DNA of 59,616 bases from a virus, in IMG/VR virus record IMGVR_UViG_3300010391_000280, positions 1-59,616 of that record, one strand, 5' to 3'. A program made the position numbers and the translations under genes. This document shows, one piece after another, positions 20,531-28,269 of this stretch (the first letter of the stretch is position 1; every line of letters begins with the position of its first letter). The notes under the pieces were generated by a model. It was given only the letters and a program-made list of their open reading frames with translations. It was not told the origin of the DNA and searched no databases.

Positions 20531-22214
20531 AGCAGAAAACGTATTTTCAATAGGCAGTATAAATATTGATTTATATTGTCGAGGTGTTGTTCTCATTACT
20601 GGTTTTTCCAATGATGATAACTCTGGTAACGGCGCAGGAAAATCTTCTGTAGCTAATCATGCTATAGTTTGGGGTTTATTTGGACAAACTTATGATGGTG
20701 TTAAGGGAGACTCTATAATTAATAGAAATAATTTAAATAAAACTAGTAAAGTCACTATAGAATTTTTAGGCATAGATAATAATCTTTATAAAATTATTAG
20801 AACACGAAACCCTAATAGTTTAAAATTATATAGTTTATATAATACAGACATTTCTCATAAATTAGAAAAAGAAACGCAGCTTATGATTAACAGCCTTTTG
20901 GGCAGAAGCTTTTCGACATTTATTCATTCCGATCTTATTGGACCAGGAACAGAAAGATCGTTTTTTAAATTAAGTGGTGCAGATCAGATTTCTGTAATTG
21001 AAAATTTACTCCCTATCAATGAACTTGAACTTTGGACAGTAAGGGCTAAAGAAAATACTACCTTAGTCAAGGAAAAGATTGAAAGTTTTCAATTAGAACT
21101 ATCTAAAACTCAAGGTAAATTAGAAGCTGTAAAGGATCATTTTCAATTTGTAAATAATCAAAATTTTTTATGGGAAAGCAGATTAGTATCGGAGTTAAAT
21201 TTAACTAAATCTGAATTAAATAGATTGATTGAATTAGAAAGTAAAAAAACTTTAAAAGCTGATATTATTAAAAAAATTGTAGGAGAAGACTGGTCAGATC
21301 ACTTTGATTTAAAGCAGGCTGAAAAATCTGATCTTGAATTTAATAAGGCCGTTTTAGATACTGAAATAAAATATATTGACAGTGTTGCTAATGCGGAAAC
21401 CTGCATTGCTTGTAGACAAACGATAATAGAAAAAACTAAAAAAGAGGCCAGTAATAGATTAGATTCTTTGACTATTTTTTTAAATTTAAATATAAAAAAA
21501 TATCAGGAAGTGTGCGTTTGGTTAGACTGGGTTAGACAACTTACATCTATAGTATTTTCTGTTCCTATAATAGAACAATATAAAACCACTCTTTATAAAC
21601 TTGAGAGTTCTACTTCTCCATATGTGATTGATTCAGTTTCAGAGCGAATTAAAGAATTAGAAGCTTCTATTGTTAAGATTAAATCTAATATAGATAATTT
21701 AAATGATGAATTAAAATGGCTAAATTTTTGGTCTAATGGGTTTAGTAAAGATATTAGAACTATGATGATTGAGGAAATTTGTCCTTTTTTAGAAAGCCGT
21801 ATCAATCAATATCTAAAACAATTAAATAATCCTCAGTTTAAAGCTACGGTTTCAACTATAAAGTCATTGAAATCAGGAGACATAAGAGAAAAATTTAATC
21901 TTGAAATAAAATCAGACTATGGTGCTAACGAGTTTGACTTGCTTTCTGTAGGAGAAAAACAGATAGTTAGCTTTGCGGCTAGTTTAGCTGTAGCTGATTT
22001 AGCTGTAACTCAAGTTCATGGTAAGTCAAATATTTTAATATTAGATGAGCCTTTCATGGGATTACATAAAAATAATTGCGATAATGTTATAAACTTTCTT
22101 AATCAACACGATATTGAAACTATTTTTATTATTAGCAATGAGGATAATTTAAAGACATTGATTCCTGATCGCATTCATATTGTTAAATCAAAAGGGCAAT
22201 CATGGATAGAATAA
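20511..22214 (+). CDS. sbcC: SbcC/gp46-like ATPase subunit
   Basis: 567 residues. The N-terminal ATPase half has Walker A SGNGAGKSS (38-46). Coiled-coil arms flank a zinc hook CIAC (about residue 299). The C-terminal half has signature LLSVGEKQIVSFAASLA and Walker B ILILDEPFMGL. It is much shorter than bacterial SbcC, as usual for phage gp46 proteins. It overlaps sbcD by 20 nt and pairs with it as the Rad50-like motor. Confidence 0.9.
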   Translation: MRLQRIEAENVFSIGSINIDLYCRGVVLITGFSNDDNSGNGAGKSSVANHAIVWGLFGQTYDGVKGDSIINRNNLNKTSKVTIEFLGIDNNLYKIIRTRNPNSLKLYSLYNTDISHKLEKETQLMINSLLGRSFSTFIHSDLIGPGTERSFFKLSGADQISVIENLLPINELELWTVRAKENTTLVKEKIESFQLELSKTQGKLEAVKDHFQFVNNQNFLWESRLVSELNLTKSELNRLIELESKKTLKADIIKKIVGEDWSDHFDLKQAEKSDLEFNKAVLDTEIKYIDSVANAETCIACRQTIIEKTKKEASNRLDSLTIFLNLNIKKYQEVCVWLDWVRQLTSIVFSVPIIEQYKTTLYKLESSTSPYVIDSVSERIKELEASIVKIKSNIDNLNDELKWLNFWSNGFSKDIRTMMIEEICPFLESRINQYLKQLNNPQFKATVSTIKSLKSGDIREKFNLEIKSDYGANEFDLLSVGEKQIVSFAASLAVADLAVTQVHGKSNILILDEPFMGLHKNNCDNVINFLNQHDIETIFIISNEDNLKTLIPDRIHIVKSKGQSWIE

Positions 22215-22900
22215 AGTCTAAATTTGAATTATTTGAAAATTTAAAGGCTATTCATGAGTTAGACATAGACCCAGTAGGGTTTCAAATCTATCTGTTTGGT
22301 CGTGAAGATGTACATGAAGAAATGGAAATGGGCGAGCCTGGAATAGAATATAAACTCGCTAATAGGTTTATTAAAAATCTTGATTTTCTCAGTACAGTTG
22401 ATTCTAGTCGTCCTATTTTAATTACTATGAAGAGTTGTGGCGGCGTTGTTCATGAAGGTATGGCAATTTATGATGCTATCATGGCGGCTCCAAACCCTGT
22501 TACTATCGTAAATTATACTCATGCACGAAGCATGACTAGCATTATTCTTCAGGCTGCCAATAAACGTATAATGATGCCAACATCTTCCTTTATGTACCAT
22601 CAGGGAGATGTCTTGGTTCAAGGCACAATTAAACAAGTATCATCTGCAATGAGATTTGATGAAAAATTCGAAGAAACTATGTTAGGAATTTATATAGAAC
22701 GAATAAAATCACGTCCAGAATCTTTGGCTTATGGTTGGCCTGAGAAAAAAATAAGGGCCTGGTTAAAAGGCGAGATGGATAAAAAAGAAGACGTATATCT
22801 TACAGCTAATGAGGCAGTTCAGTGGGGATTTGCAGACGAAGTATTTTGTGATTGGGATACGGTATTTGATTATACGCCTGAGCAGAAAAATATTAAATGA
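22202..22900 (+). CDS. clpP: ClpP-like serine protease (S14)
   Basis: 232 residues. It contains the S14 fold markers: MKSCGGVVHEGMAIYDAIM (oxyanion and GG region), the nucleophile in ARSMTS (S110), the His in MYHQG (H133), and DVYLTANEAVQWGFAD with D197 as the probable third triad residue. No Clp ATPase is encoded nearby, so it may recruit a host ClpX/ClpA or act as a compartment protease alone. S14 proteins also serve as prohead proteases, but this gene lies among recombination genes, far from the capsid genes. Confidence 0.82.
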   Translation: MDRIKSKFELFENLKAIHELDIDPVGFQIYLFGREDVHEEMEMGEPGIEYKLANRFIKNLDFLSTVDSSRPILITMKSCGGVVHEGMAIYDAIMAAPNPVTIVNYTHARSMTSIILQAANKRIMMPTSSFMYHQGDVLVQGTIKQVSSAMRFDEKFEETMLGIYIERIKSRPESLAYGWPEKKIRAWLKGEMDKKEDVYLTANEAVQWGFADEVFCDWDTVFDYTPEQKNIK

Positions 22901-23130
22901 CAATAGAAGACGTTTTAGGGCATATTTTTTATGTTAGTATTTTAACAGGGACCATATTATTAACTAAAAAAAATAAATGGGGATGGTTGTTTAGAGTAAT
23001 AGGAGATATAGGGTGGGTAATAATAGGATGGCAAATATCTATGTATTCTATTGTTATATGGTCGTCTATTTTTAGTATAAATGACTTCAGAGGATTTTTG
23101 AAGTGGAGGAGTGAAGATGAAAACAAGTAG
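22897..23130 (+). CDS. Small two-helix membrane protein
   Basis: 77 residues. There are two to three hydrophobic segments: IFYVSILTGTILLT, then LFRVIGDIGWVIIGWQ and YSIVIWSSIF, separated by a basic KKNKWGW loop, with a charged C-terminal tail. It resembles small inner-membrane proteins or a nicotinamide-riboside-transporter-like fragment, but the match is weak. It overlaps clpP by 4 nt and the next nuclease gene by 14 nt. A holin is a possible alternative. Confidence 0.55.
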   Translation: MTIEDVLGHIFYVSILTGTILLTKKNKWGWLFRVIGDIGWVIIGWQISMYSIVIWSSIFSINDFRGFLKWRSEDENK

Positions 23131-23548
23131 TTGCAAAGCGAAGGGTCGCGAGTTGCAAAAATTCGTAGCCGAAAAGATAAGACAAGTATTCAACCTGCCA
23201 GAAGAGGACGTAGTAAGCCAGTGTATGGGCAGCCCAGGAAAAGATATACGACTAAGCGAAAGAGCATTAAGTCTTCTGCCTCTATCAATAGAATGCAAAA
23301 ACACAAAAATCCACCCGAGCGTCGCAGCATTAGACCAAGCAAGGCACAACTCAAAGCCATCAGAGACGCCCTGCGTAGTGTGGAAGCCACCGAGAAAAGG
23401 GTACCAAGAATCCCTGGTATATTTGAACCTAGAAGATTTTTTAATTCTTCTAAAGACATCAAGAGAACTACAAATAAATAAATCTATATCTGCTGCTTTA
23501 AATTTACATACAGAAGAATGGGCAAAAGTAAACAAAGGAAATAAATAA
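23117..23548 (+). CDS. PD-(D/E)XK-like nuclease, putative Holliday-junction resolvase type
   Basis: 143 residues from ATG 23117 (a GTG at 23111 is an alternative; GGAGG spacing favours the ATG). CKAKGRELQKFVAEKI is the conserved N-terminal helix. GSPGKDIRLS (D43) and SIECK (E59, K61) form the D ... E-x-K catalytic set of this superfamily. Archaeal Hjc-like and phage endonucleases share this arrangement. It may act with endonuclease VII and RecA on branched DNA. Codon use is slightly GC-richer in the middle. Confidence 0.65.
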   Translation: MKTSSCKAKGRELQKFVAEKIRQVFNLPEEDVVSQCMGSPGKDIRLSERALSLLPLSIECKNTKIHPSVAALDQARHNSKPSETPCVVWKPPRKGYQESLVYLNLEDFLILLKTSRELQINKSISAALNLHTEEWAKVNKGNK

Positions 23549-24279
23549 TGGCACGCATAGTGGCTTGGGATCTAGAAACATCAAATTTAAATGCTAACAT
23601 AGGTTTCATCCTATGTGCTGGCTGGAAAGTAATAGGAGAAAAAGAAACTCATGTTATCAAAATCAGTGATTACAAGTTACATAAAACAGATCCCACGAAT
23701 GACTACGAAGTCGCTAAACGAATGGGTGAGATCCTTACAGATTGCGACGGGATGCTTACTTGGTTTGGTCAGTTTTTCGATGAGCCCTATTTGCAGTCCC
23801 GTCTTCTTTTTCATGGTCTTCCTTTACTTCCCACATCTACTACTGGTACGCACATTGATGGCTGGAGAATCGCCAAGAAAAAATTAAAGATGACTTCCAA
23901 TAGATTAGCTACAGTGTCAACTTTTCTTGGTCTTGATGAAAAAACTACGCTTAATTTTAATATATGGAGAAAAGCGATGGGAGGACATCTTCCAAGCCTT
24001 CGTTATATTTATAAGCATTGCCATCAGGATGTACTTGTATTAGAACAAGTATATAAGAAGATAAAACCATTATGCACTTGGCACTTTAATGTTAATCTTG
24101 ACGCAAATGCGGCGCTTAAGGAAAGCGGACCTCTGTGTCCTAGATGTGGTTCTCCTAGACTAATGAAGCGCGGCTTCCGAGGGTCTTATACCGCCAGAAC
24201 TCAGCGATATTATTGTGGTGCTTGTGGTTCATGGTCTATGGGTAATCCAGTGAAGGTAAAAGGTCTTGTTGCAAGATAA
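23548..24279 (+). CDS. DEDD 3'-5' exonuclease with C-terminal zinc ribbon
   Basis: 243 residues. AWDLETSNL (D8, E10) is exo motif I, FGQFFDEPYL resembles motif II, and HCHQDVLVLEQVY gives the motif III Asp. The C-terminus has CPRCG ... CGACG, a zinc ribbon that may bind DNA. The fold matches RNase H-like exonucleases of the YprB/PolB-exo type. It could trim 3' ends in recombination or proofread. It starts immediately at the stop of the nuclease gene. Confidence 0.75.
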   Translation: MARIVAWDLETSNLNANIGFILCAGWKVIGEKETHVIKISDYKLHKTDPTNDYEVAKRMGEILTDCDGMLTWFGQFFDEPYLQSRLLFHGLPLLPTSTTGTHIDGWRIAKKKLKMTSNRLATVSTFLGLDEKTTLNFNIWRKAMGGHLPSLRYIYKHCHQDVLVLEQVYKKIKPLCTWHFNVNLDANAALKESGPLCPRCGSPRLMKRGFRGSYTARTQRYYCGACGSWSMGNPVKVKGLVAR

Positions 24280-24436
24280 ATGTCGAGGCGGTATGCCTGC
24301 ATACGTAAAAAACTGTAAAAATAAACCTAGAAAGCCTCATCCTTGCCCAGAGAGAAATTTTTGGGGACCGGAAGACGCGGCAAAGTTATGTAATTGTTGT
24401 AAAGAATGTACTGAAGAATGTGCAGAAGATAGTTAA
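24269..24436 (+). CDS. Cys-rich small protein A (47-55 aa)
   Basis: ATG 24293 (behind GAGGCGGT) gives 47 residues; a TTG at 24269 gives 55 and begins LQDKC, matching the start of the next small gene (LSQDKC). The chain has CPERNFWG and a dense CNCC-x2-C-x3-C cluster near the end, consistent with zinc binding. Starts of both small genes share GCAAGATAAATGT (24271-24283 and 24446-24458), so they may be a tandem pair. Function is unknown. Confidence 0.45.
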   Translation: MQDKCRGGMPAYVKNCKNKPRKPHPCPERNFWGPEDAAKLCNCCKECTEECAEDS

Positions 24437-24437
24437 A

Positions 24438-24596
24438 ATGTTGTCGCAAGATAAATGTACCTGTATAAAAGAGTCTTTCTATTTTTACTATTGTGATATA
24501 CACGGCTGGAAATGTACATGGCCTAAACCTACCTTAAAAAACTGGTTGACAACCACAGAAAAAAATCAGATACTTAAGGACAAAGGAGAAAAATGA
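24438..24596 (+). CDS. Cys-containing small protein B (52 aa)
   Basis: ATG 24438 follows the stop of small protein A by one base. The 52 residues begin MLSQDKCTC and include YYCDIHGWKCTW, a four-Cys plus His set that could bind one zinc ion. The second half is polar and basic. Promoter site 4 overlaps the last 50 nt, so part of the coding sequence doubles as promoter. The stop overlaps the next ATG (ATGA). Function is unknown. Confidence 0.5.
   Translation: MLSQDKCTCIKESFYFYYCDIHGWKCTWPKPTLKNWLTTTEKNQILKDKGEK
24546..24574 (+). promoter_or_regulatory. Promoter of the CAGATAnT family (site 4)
   Basis: -35 TTGACA at 24546-24551, 17-nt spacer with a run of seven A, -10 GATACT at 24569-24574 in the context ATCAGATACTTA. 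The predicted start near 24581 leaves a short leader with AAAGGAG before the ATG at 24593. It would drive the nucleotide-metabolism block. Confidence 0.7.
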
Positions 24597-24724
24597 GTGT
24601 TCAAATTGACGGGCCTAAGTATCCTGTGTGGACTTGGAGGTGGTATCTTTGGGTTGCGTGGAGAGAGATGCAACTTCAATGGGGTGTTCTGACTGGAAAG
24701 ATTGACCCTAATGATCCTTCCTAA
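24593..24724 (+). CDS. Trp-rich microprotein, 43 aa
   Basis: ATG 24593 behind AAAGGAGAAAA, the first gene after promoter site 4. Six Trp occur in a 43-residue chain (VWTWRWYLWVAWRE), giving an amphipathic or membrane-interfacial helix, followed by a polar tail. It overlaps the next gene by 14 nt. Function is unknown; a membrane-associated role is plausible. Confidence 0.5.
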   Translation: MSVQIDGPKYPVWTWRWYLWVAWREMQLQWGVLTGKIDPNDPS

Positions 24725-25160
24725 AGTATATCTTTCTGGAAGTATGGCTGGATTAACCTATCAAGAGGGAACCCAGTGGAGAGATTATGTAACAAACAAA
24801 TTAAAAGATGTAGCTAATTGTCTGTCTCCTTATCGTGGAAAGGATTTTCTTAAGGGTCAAGTTATAAAAAACCAGGAATACACTCAGGTAATGAGTACTC
24901 CTAAAGCCATAACAATTCGAGATCGTTGGGACACCATGAATGCTGATGTGGTATTAGTTAATTTAACAAATTGTCGAAGTTTTTCTATTGGGACTATAAT
25001 GGAAATTGGTTGGGCAGATGCTGCTAGAGTCCCTATAGTAGCAATAATCCCTCAAGAATCTGAATATTTTAAACATCCTATCCTCACTCAAGCGTGTGCA
25101 TATATTGTGCAAGATCTGAACGAGGCCATCAATATTGTAAAGGTACTATTAAATGTCTAA
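24711..25160 (+). CDS. Nucleoside 2-deoxyribosyltransferase-like protein
   Basis: 149 residues from ATG 24711 (a TTG at 24702 is possible). YLSGSMAG is the N-terminal glycosyl-binding loop. RDRWDTMNADVVLVNLT and SIGTIMEIGWADA carry the family's Asp and the catalytic Glu region. Members exchange or hydrolyse the base of nucleosides or nucleotides (also the MTH538/DNPH1-like group). Beside RNR, ThyX and MazG it fits salvage or hypermodification of deoxynucleotides. The exact substrate cannot be told. Confidence 0.75.
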   Translation: MILPKVYLSGSMAGLTYQEGTQWRDYVTNKLKDVANCLSPYRGKDFLKGQVIKNQEYTQVMSTPKAITIRDRWDTMNADVVLVNLTNCRSFSIGTIMEIGWADAARVPIVAIIPQESEYFKHPILTQACAYIVQDLNEAINIVKVLLNV

Positions 25161-26754
25161 TACTTTAGGAGCTTTTGCTACTACTATATTTAAAAGAACG
25201 TATGCTTTTGATGAAAATGAAACGTGGGAAAAATGCTCAAAAAGAGTAGCGAAATTTGTAGCAGGAGATAATACTGACGATTATAGAGACTTTTACGATG
25301 TTATTTCTTCTCGACGGTTTATTCCAGGCGGACGTTATTTGTATAGCTCGGGCCGAGAAATTGCTCAATTGACAAATTGCTTCCTTTTACAACCCGAAGA
25401 TAGTCGGGCGGGATGGGGAGAACTCTTGTCTGTTGCGGTAAATGCTTTATGCACAGGAGGAGGCATAGGAAGTGAGTACAGCCAGATCCGGCCTAAAGGT
25501 ACACCCATTAAACGTTACGGAGGTACGGCTAGCGGCCCTATTTCTCTTATGGCTATGGTCAACGAAGTGGCTCGGCATGTCATGGCTGGTGGTAAGCGCC
25601 GGAGCGCTCTTTGGGCTGGCCTTGTTTGGAATCATCCAGACATCGAGGATTTCATCAACGCGAAAAATTGGGAAACATCGGTTAAAGCGTTAAAGGAAAA
25701 AGATTTTAATTTTCCTGCTATTCTTGATATGACCAATATCAGTGTTCGTCTTGATAAGCATTTTTTTAAAGCAATTAAAACAGATGAATCTATTCAGGAT
25801 CTCTATGCTCATATTTGTCGATCAATGTGTAAGACTGGAGAGCCTGGCTTTTCTATTGACTTGGGTAAAAATGCAAACGATATTCTACGTAATCCTTGTT
25901 GCGAAGTCGTATCTGATAAAGATGGAGATTGTTGCAATTTGGGAAGCGTTAATTTAAGCCGTATTTCTGATTTAACTGAACTAGAGCGTGTTACAAGAAT
26001 TGCTACTAAATTTCTTTATCTTGGAACATATAGAGGATGGTTACCACATGAAAAATTCTCCAAAGTACGAGAAGAATATCGACGCATTGGTTTGGGACTC
26101 ATGGGACTCCATGAATGGTGCATCAGGAACGATCAGGGGTATGAGCCTTCGGGAAAGTTGGGTGAATGGCTTTCAACATGGAGGAGAATAAGTGACGATG
26201 AAGCGGATCGAGTATCTTCTGAGAAAGGTGGAGCAAGACCCCGGGGCGTTCGTGCCGTTGCTCCTACCGGCACTATCGGAATTATCGGCGAAACAACGAC
26301 GGGAATTGAACCTGTCTTTTGTGTGGCATACAAGAGACGATTTCTTGGCGCTAACCAGAAATGGCAATATAGTTATGTGGTGGACCCTACCGTCGCTAGA
26401 TTGGTGGCTGAGAAAGGAATCACAGCGGATGAAATTGAAGATTCTTATTCTCTTTCACGAGACGTTGAAAAAAGAATCTCTATGCAGGCTTTTGTCCAAG
26501 ATTTTGTAGATCAAGCTATCAGTTCTACTATCAACCTTCCAGAGTGGGGAGAACCCGGCAATAACAACGCTAAGGAGTTTAGCAGAATACTTCTTAAGTA
26601 TTTGCCTAGACTAAGAGGGGTAACTTGCTATCCAGAAGGAGCACGAGCAGGACAGCCTATTGTGCCGGTTCGCTTCGAAACCGCTGTTAAACATAAGGAC
26701 GTAGTATTCCAGGAATTTGATGATAGGTGCCGTGAAGGAGTATGTGGGATCTAA
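25153..26754 (+). CDS. nrdJ: Class II (adenosylcobalamin-type) ribonucleotide reductase
   Basis: 533 residues. Diagnostic segments are NCFLLQPEDS (C76, redox Cys), NPCCE (N247, C249, E251: radical-site Cys and Glu), DCCNLGSVNLS, APTGTIGIIGETTTGIEP (the NrdJ-type P-loop-like substrate segment), and a C-terminal C526-x4-C531 pair for re-reduction. There is no ATP cone at the N-terminus and no separate beta subunit gene, which fits class II. It makes deoxynucleotides for phage DNA and depends on host cobalamin. It overlaps the upstream gene by 8 nt. Confidence 0.88.
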   Translation: MSNTLGAFATTIFKRTYAFDENETWEKCSKRVAKFVAGDNTDDYRDFYDVISSRRFIPGGRYLYSSGREIAQLTNCFLLQPEDSRAGWGELLSVAVNALCTGGGIGSEYSQIRPKGTPIKRYGGTASGPISLMAMVNEVARHVMAGGKRRSALWAGLVWNHPDIEDFINAKNWETSVKALKEKDFNFPAILDMTNISVRLDKHFFKAIKTDESIQDLYAHICRSMCKTGEPGFSIDLGKNANDILRNPCCEVVSDKDGDCCNLGSVNLSRISDLTELERVTRIATKFLYLGTYRGWLPHEKFSKVREEYRRIGLGLMGLHEWCIRNDQGYEPSGKLGEWLSTWRRISDDEADRVSSEKGGARPRGVRAVAPTGTIGIIGETTTGIEPVFCVAYKRRFLGANQKWQYSYVVDPTVARLVAEKGITADEIEDSYSLSRDVEKRISMQAFVQDFVDQAISSTINLPEWGEPGNNNAKEFSRILLKYLPRLRGVTCYPEGARAGQPIVPVRFETAVKHKDVVFQEFDDRCREGVCGI

Positions 26755-26882
26755 TTTTATATTTAATTGTTAGTTTAATTATATTAATTCCTCTTTTAAT
26801 AGTTAAAATAAAATTTTATAAGAATATAATTAATTATCCAATTATTTTAGAAAAATATTTAAGGGAAAAATATAAAATATGA
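26742..26882 (+). CDS. Single-pass membrane microprotein, 46 aa
   Basis: ATG 26742 lies 13 nt inside the RNR gene, behind GAAGGAG. It encodes one hydrophobic helix (LILYLIVSLIILIPLLIV) followed by a basic tail rich in Lys and Tyr, and its TGA overlaps the next ATG. Extremely AT-rich. It fills an otherwise empty gap, which supports it. Function is unknown. Confidence 0.5.
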   Translation: MWDLILYLIVSLIILIPLLIVKIKFYKNIINYPIILEKYLREKYKI

Positions 26883-27235
26883 ATAGTTTACTTCTTGGTA
26901 TTTTAGTGTTTTTTGGTTTAAATAATATTATTCGAGTTCAGACTACGCTTATTCCTGAAGCTAATGGATATGAGTGGTGTATAACTTATACAGACCTACC
27001 AGAAAATTGTTATATTGATACTACTTATGATGTTAATTTACTTGTTATTAAAGGACATAGAGCGTCTATTAAAGTCAGAGGAATGTTAGATAATGTGCCT
27101 ATAACAGAATTCAGTGCTCCATCAAGAGAATTTGTAATTGATCCTCTATTTGCTGATCTTGACAATGATTGCATCGTTGGAACACCGGATTATCTTGAAC
27201 TTGGCAATAACTTCGGTAATACGTGTCAGCCATAA
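26879..27235 (+). CDS. Secreted protein with dockerin-type calcium-binding loop
   Basis: 118 residues. A short signal-peptide-like start (LLLGILVFFGL, about 3-14) is followed by a beta-rich middle with two Cys (WCITYTDLPENC) and a C-terminal DLDNDCIVGTPDYLEL. That loop matches a type I dockerin/EF-hand pattern, D-x-D-x-D-x3-G-x2-D, and such modules appear singly at the end of secreted proteins. A phage gene of this kind in a nucleotide operon is unexpected. Export and calcium binding are inferred. Confidence 0.5.
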   Translation: MNSLLLGILVFFGLNNIIRVQTTLIPEANGYEWCITYTDLPENCYIDTTYDVNLLVIKGHRASIKVRGMLDNVPITEFSAPSREFVIDPLFADLDNDCIVGTPDYLELGNNFGNTCQP

Positions 27236-27252
27236 CAAGGATAGCTTATAAA

Positions 27253-27639
27253 ATGAATGAAATAAAACCTTACGACCTTAATAAACATATGAAACCTTGG
27301 GAAGAGAAGCGTATGACATTAAATGAATATCAAGAACAATCCAAAAAGACAGCTAATTATCACGGTTGTATGGGTGGCAGCCATCCACAAATAGAATCTT
27401 TGATTTATTGTTCATTAGGGCTAGCTGGTGAGTCTGGTGAAGTGGTTGAAAACACTAAAAAGCTTCTTAGAGATGATAATTCTGAGCTTACATTGGACCG
27501 CAAAGTTAAATTTCTTGGGGAACTAGGTGATGTTCTATGGTATTTAGCAAACCTAAGTTTTGCTTTAGGCTACTCTTTGGAAGAAGTTGCAGAATATAAT
27601 TTACATAAACTACAAAAAGGTATGAGAAGTGATATTTAA
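27253..27639 (+). CDS. mazG: MazG-like nucleotide pyrophosphohydrolase
   Basis: 128 residues from ATG 27253 (AAGGATAG precedes it); a GTG at 27223 would extend it over the upstream gene. The MazG signature is clear: GLAGESGEVVENTKK (E-x2-E) and KFLGELGDVLWYLA (E-x2-D), which coordinate magnesium. It hydrolyses NTPs or dNTPs to monophosphates, either to remove non-canonical nucleotides, to tune ppGpp, or to feed dNMP for modification pathways. Which of these applies is not visible. Confidence 0.85.
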   Translation: MNEIKPYDLNKHMKPWEEKRMTLNEYQEQSKKTANYHGCMGGSHPQIESLIYCSLGLAGESGEVVENTKKLLRDDNSELTLDRKVKFLGELGDVLWYLANLSFALGYSLEEVAEYNLHKLQKGMRSDI

Positions 27640-28111
27640 AGATAGTTTTTTTAATAGTGTAAGGATTGAAGGAAATTTTACCTTAAGTTCAGGTAAAAAG
27701 TCAAATTATTTTTACGATTTTGAAAAAGTGCATCCTAGTAATATGACAATTGTATCTGAATTACTTCACAAGGAAATTAAAGATGATTGTACTTTTGAAT
27801 TTGTAGTAGGTCCTGCTTATGGTGGAATTATTCCAGGGTATATTATTGCTAATTTTTCAGGTTCCCGTTTTATAGCTTATGATCCTAAAAATAATAAATT
27901 TAGAGGAGACATAGATAGAATGGATGGTCGTTATATTATTATTGATGATGTTATATCTACTTATGGTACGATTGATGCTACTATAAATGCTATCGCTGAT
28001 CTCAGCCCAGCAGCTAAATGCGTAGGAGTTGGTTGTTTTGTGTTTAGAGGAGATTCTGTAAGAGAAGAACTTCCGACTTATTATCTTTATCGCGGGGAAA
28101 TTGAAGTATGA
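27629..28111 (+). CDS. Orotate phosphoribosyltransferase-like enzyme
   Basis: 160 residues, GTG start at 27629. FTLSSGKKSNYFYDFEK resembles the PyrE N-terminal loop, and YIIIDDVISTYGT (102-114) is the PRPP-binding motif of type I phosphoribosyltransferases. It is shorter than bacterial PyrE (about 210). It would join a base to PRPP, orotate being the default guess. Its neighbours suggest nucleotide salvage, but a modified base as substrate cannot be excluded. It overlaps mazG by 11 nt. Confidence 0.75.
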   Translation: MIFKDSFFNSVRIEGNFTLSSGKKSNYFYDFEKVHPSNMTIVSELLHKEIKDDCTFEFVVGPAYGGIIPGYIIANFSGSRFIAYDPKNNKFRGDIDRMDGRYIIIDDVISTYGTIDATINAIADLSPAAKCVGVGCFVFRGDSVREELPTYYLYRGEIEV

Positions 28112-28269
28112 AGAAAATTAAAACTAAAAATGGTGGACGCATCATGAATCCAGTAGAAATTCAATCTATAATTGGTAGGGAAGCTTTCTTTGAGGCCATG
28201 AAGATTACCGATAGATCGTTTAAGGTCGTCTTGAATACCACTGCTACCTTGGAGGCTATTGAGGAATAA
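28108..28269 (+). CDS. Hypothetical protein, 53 aa
   Basis: ATG 28108 overlaps the upstream stop (ATGA) and its TAA directly precedes the ATG at 28269. An internal ATG at 28144 would give 41 residues. The chain is soluble and helical (PVEIQSIIGREAFFEAMKI). Position between a PRTase and an IMPDH-like gene in a packed operon supports it. Function is unknown. Confidence 0.5.
   Translation: MKKIKTKNGGRIMNPVEIQSIIGREAFFEAMKITDRSFKVVLNTTATLEAIEE

Noticed and set aside
23131-23481. 116-codon frame inside the PD-(D/E)XK-like gene
   Set aside because: It is Arg/Lys/Ser-rich in the way a shifted frame often is, lacks a motif, and the overlapping frame has a clear D ... E-x-K site and start context.
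22960-23535. 191-codon minus-strand frame opposite the membrane protein and nuclease genes
   Set aside because: All flanking genes are on the plus strand, there is no minus promoter or ribosome binding site, and both plus-strand genes beneath have coherent features.
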